64,000 bases of DNA from Phytohabitans flavus (GTDB lineage Bacteria > Actinomycetota > Actinomycetes > Mycobacteriales > Micromonosporaceae): NCBI RefSeq assembly GCF_011764545.1, contig NZ_AP022870.1, forward strand, positions 3,766,001 through 3,830,000, read 5' to 3'. The notes beneath the pieces are model-generated. The model did not search any database. It had not been told where the DNA came from and saw only the letters and a program-made list of their open reading frames with translations. Made by a program: the position numbers and the translations under genes. Shown piece after piece: positions 63,926 through 64,000 of the stretch (position 1 is its first letter; each line of letters opens with the position of its first letter).

Positions 63926-64000
63926 GCCTTGCGGTGAGGCGGTCGACGACCGCGAAGTAGTGCTTCTTCTGCTCGCTCCAGCGCAGCCCGGCCATGACCT
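63918..64000 (-). CDS. 3' end of an unidentified gene in the polysaccharide cluster
   Basis: An open frame enters from the right edge and ends at the TGA 63920-63918. Only about 27 residues are visible (VMAGLRWSEQKKHYFAVVDR, then LTARRG). It overlaps the flippase start by eight bases, so it is probably the preceding gene of the same operon. The product cannot be named from this stretch. Confidence 0.5.
   Translation of the reverse strand, partial: VMAGLRWSEQKKHYFAVVDRLTARRG

Overview
The window is very GC-rich, uses GTG and TTG starts freely and packs genes with 4-base ATGA/GTGA stop-start overlaps. It encodes an F420-type oxidoreductase, REP13E12-type DUF222/HNH proteins, a second type II topoisomerase and many sugar ABC/ROK loci. 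This points to a filamentous actinomycete, most likely Micromonosporaceae (inferred from style and gene content, not proved). No rRNA, tRNA, CRISPR array or transposase was found.

Layout. 1-4.4 kb holds a ParC/ParE-like topoisomerase pair on the minus strand. 4.5-9 kb has an SDR/XRE divergent pair, an MFS-TetR efflux pair and a ceramidase-like membrane protein. 9.1-10.4 kb has a secreted transglycosylase-like gene and a 650-base region with five diverged tandem repeats. 10.4-14 kb has a frameshifted DedA gene and a four-gene molybdate operon (HTH-TOBE regulator, ModA, ModB, ModC). 14-22 kb has a kinase-remnant/methyltransferase fusion and a ROK-ABC-GH4-kinase sugar operon that seems able to feed a phospho-glycosidase without a PTS. 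22.7-28.8 kb has UDP-glucose dehydrogenase and a glucarate-type operon (enolase-superfamily dehydratase, unknown protein, ketoglutarate-semialdehyde dehydrogenase) divergent from an IclR regulator.

28.8-34.1 kb is an accessory conflict region: a small Trypco1-like protein translationally coupled to a trypsin-NACHT-HEAT protein, then a ketopantoate-reductase-like gene and a decayed NB-ARC remnant, followed by a DUF222/HNH gene and a long inverted repeat. 36-45 kb is a glycan-use locus (GH1, two permeases, binding protein, ROK regulator, large secreted discoidin/beta-helix protein). 45-50 kb has a second DUF222/HNH gene, a KAP NTPase-TIR fusion and a TetM-like ribosomal-protection GTPase with a possible leader peptide. 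50-57 kb has an LLM oxidoreductase, a 1021-residue membrane glycosidase-like protein, a Tat-exported cholesterol-oxidase-like flavoprotein and a membrane-anchored FKBP. 57-64 kb is a surface-polysaccharide cluster (glycosyltransferase, aminotransferase, acetyltransferase, oxidoreductase, O-antigen ligase-like protein, flippase).

A recurring oddity: at least nine single-base deletions, nearly all in or beside short G/C runs, break otherwise well-conserved genes. All are -1 events, so many of the 'pseudogenes' below may be sequencing artefacts. The clearest candidates for unusual biology are the Trypco1/trypsin-NACHT pair and the KAP-TIR protein.
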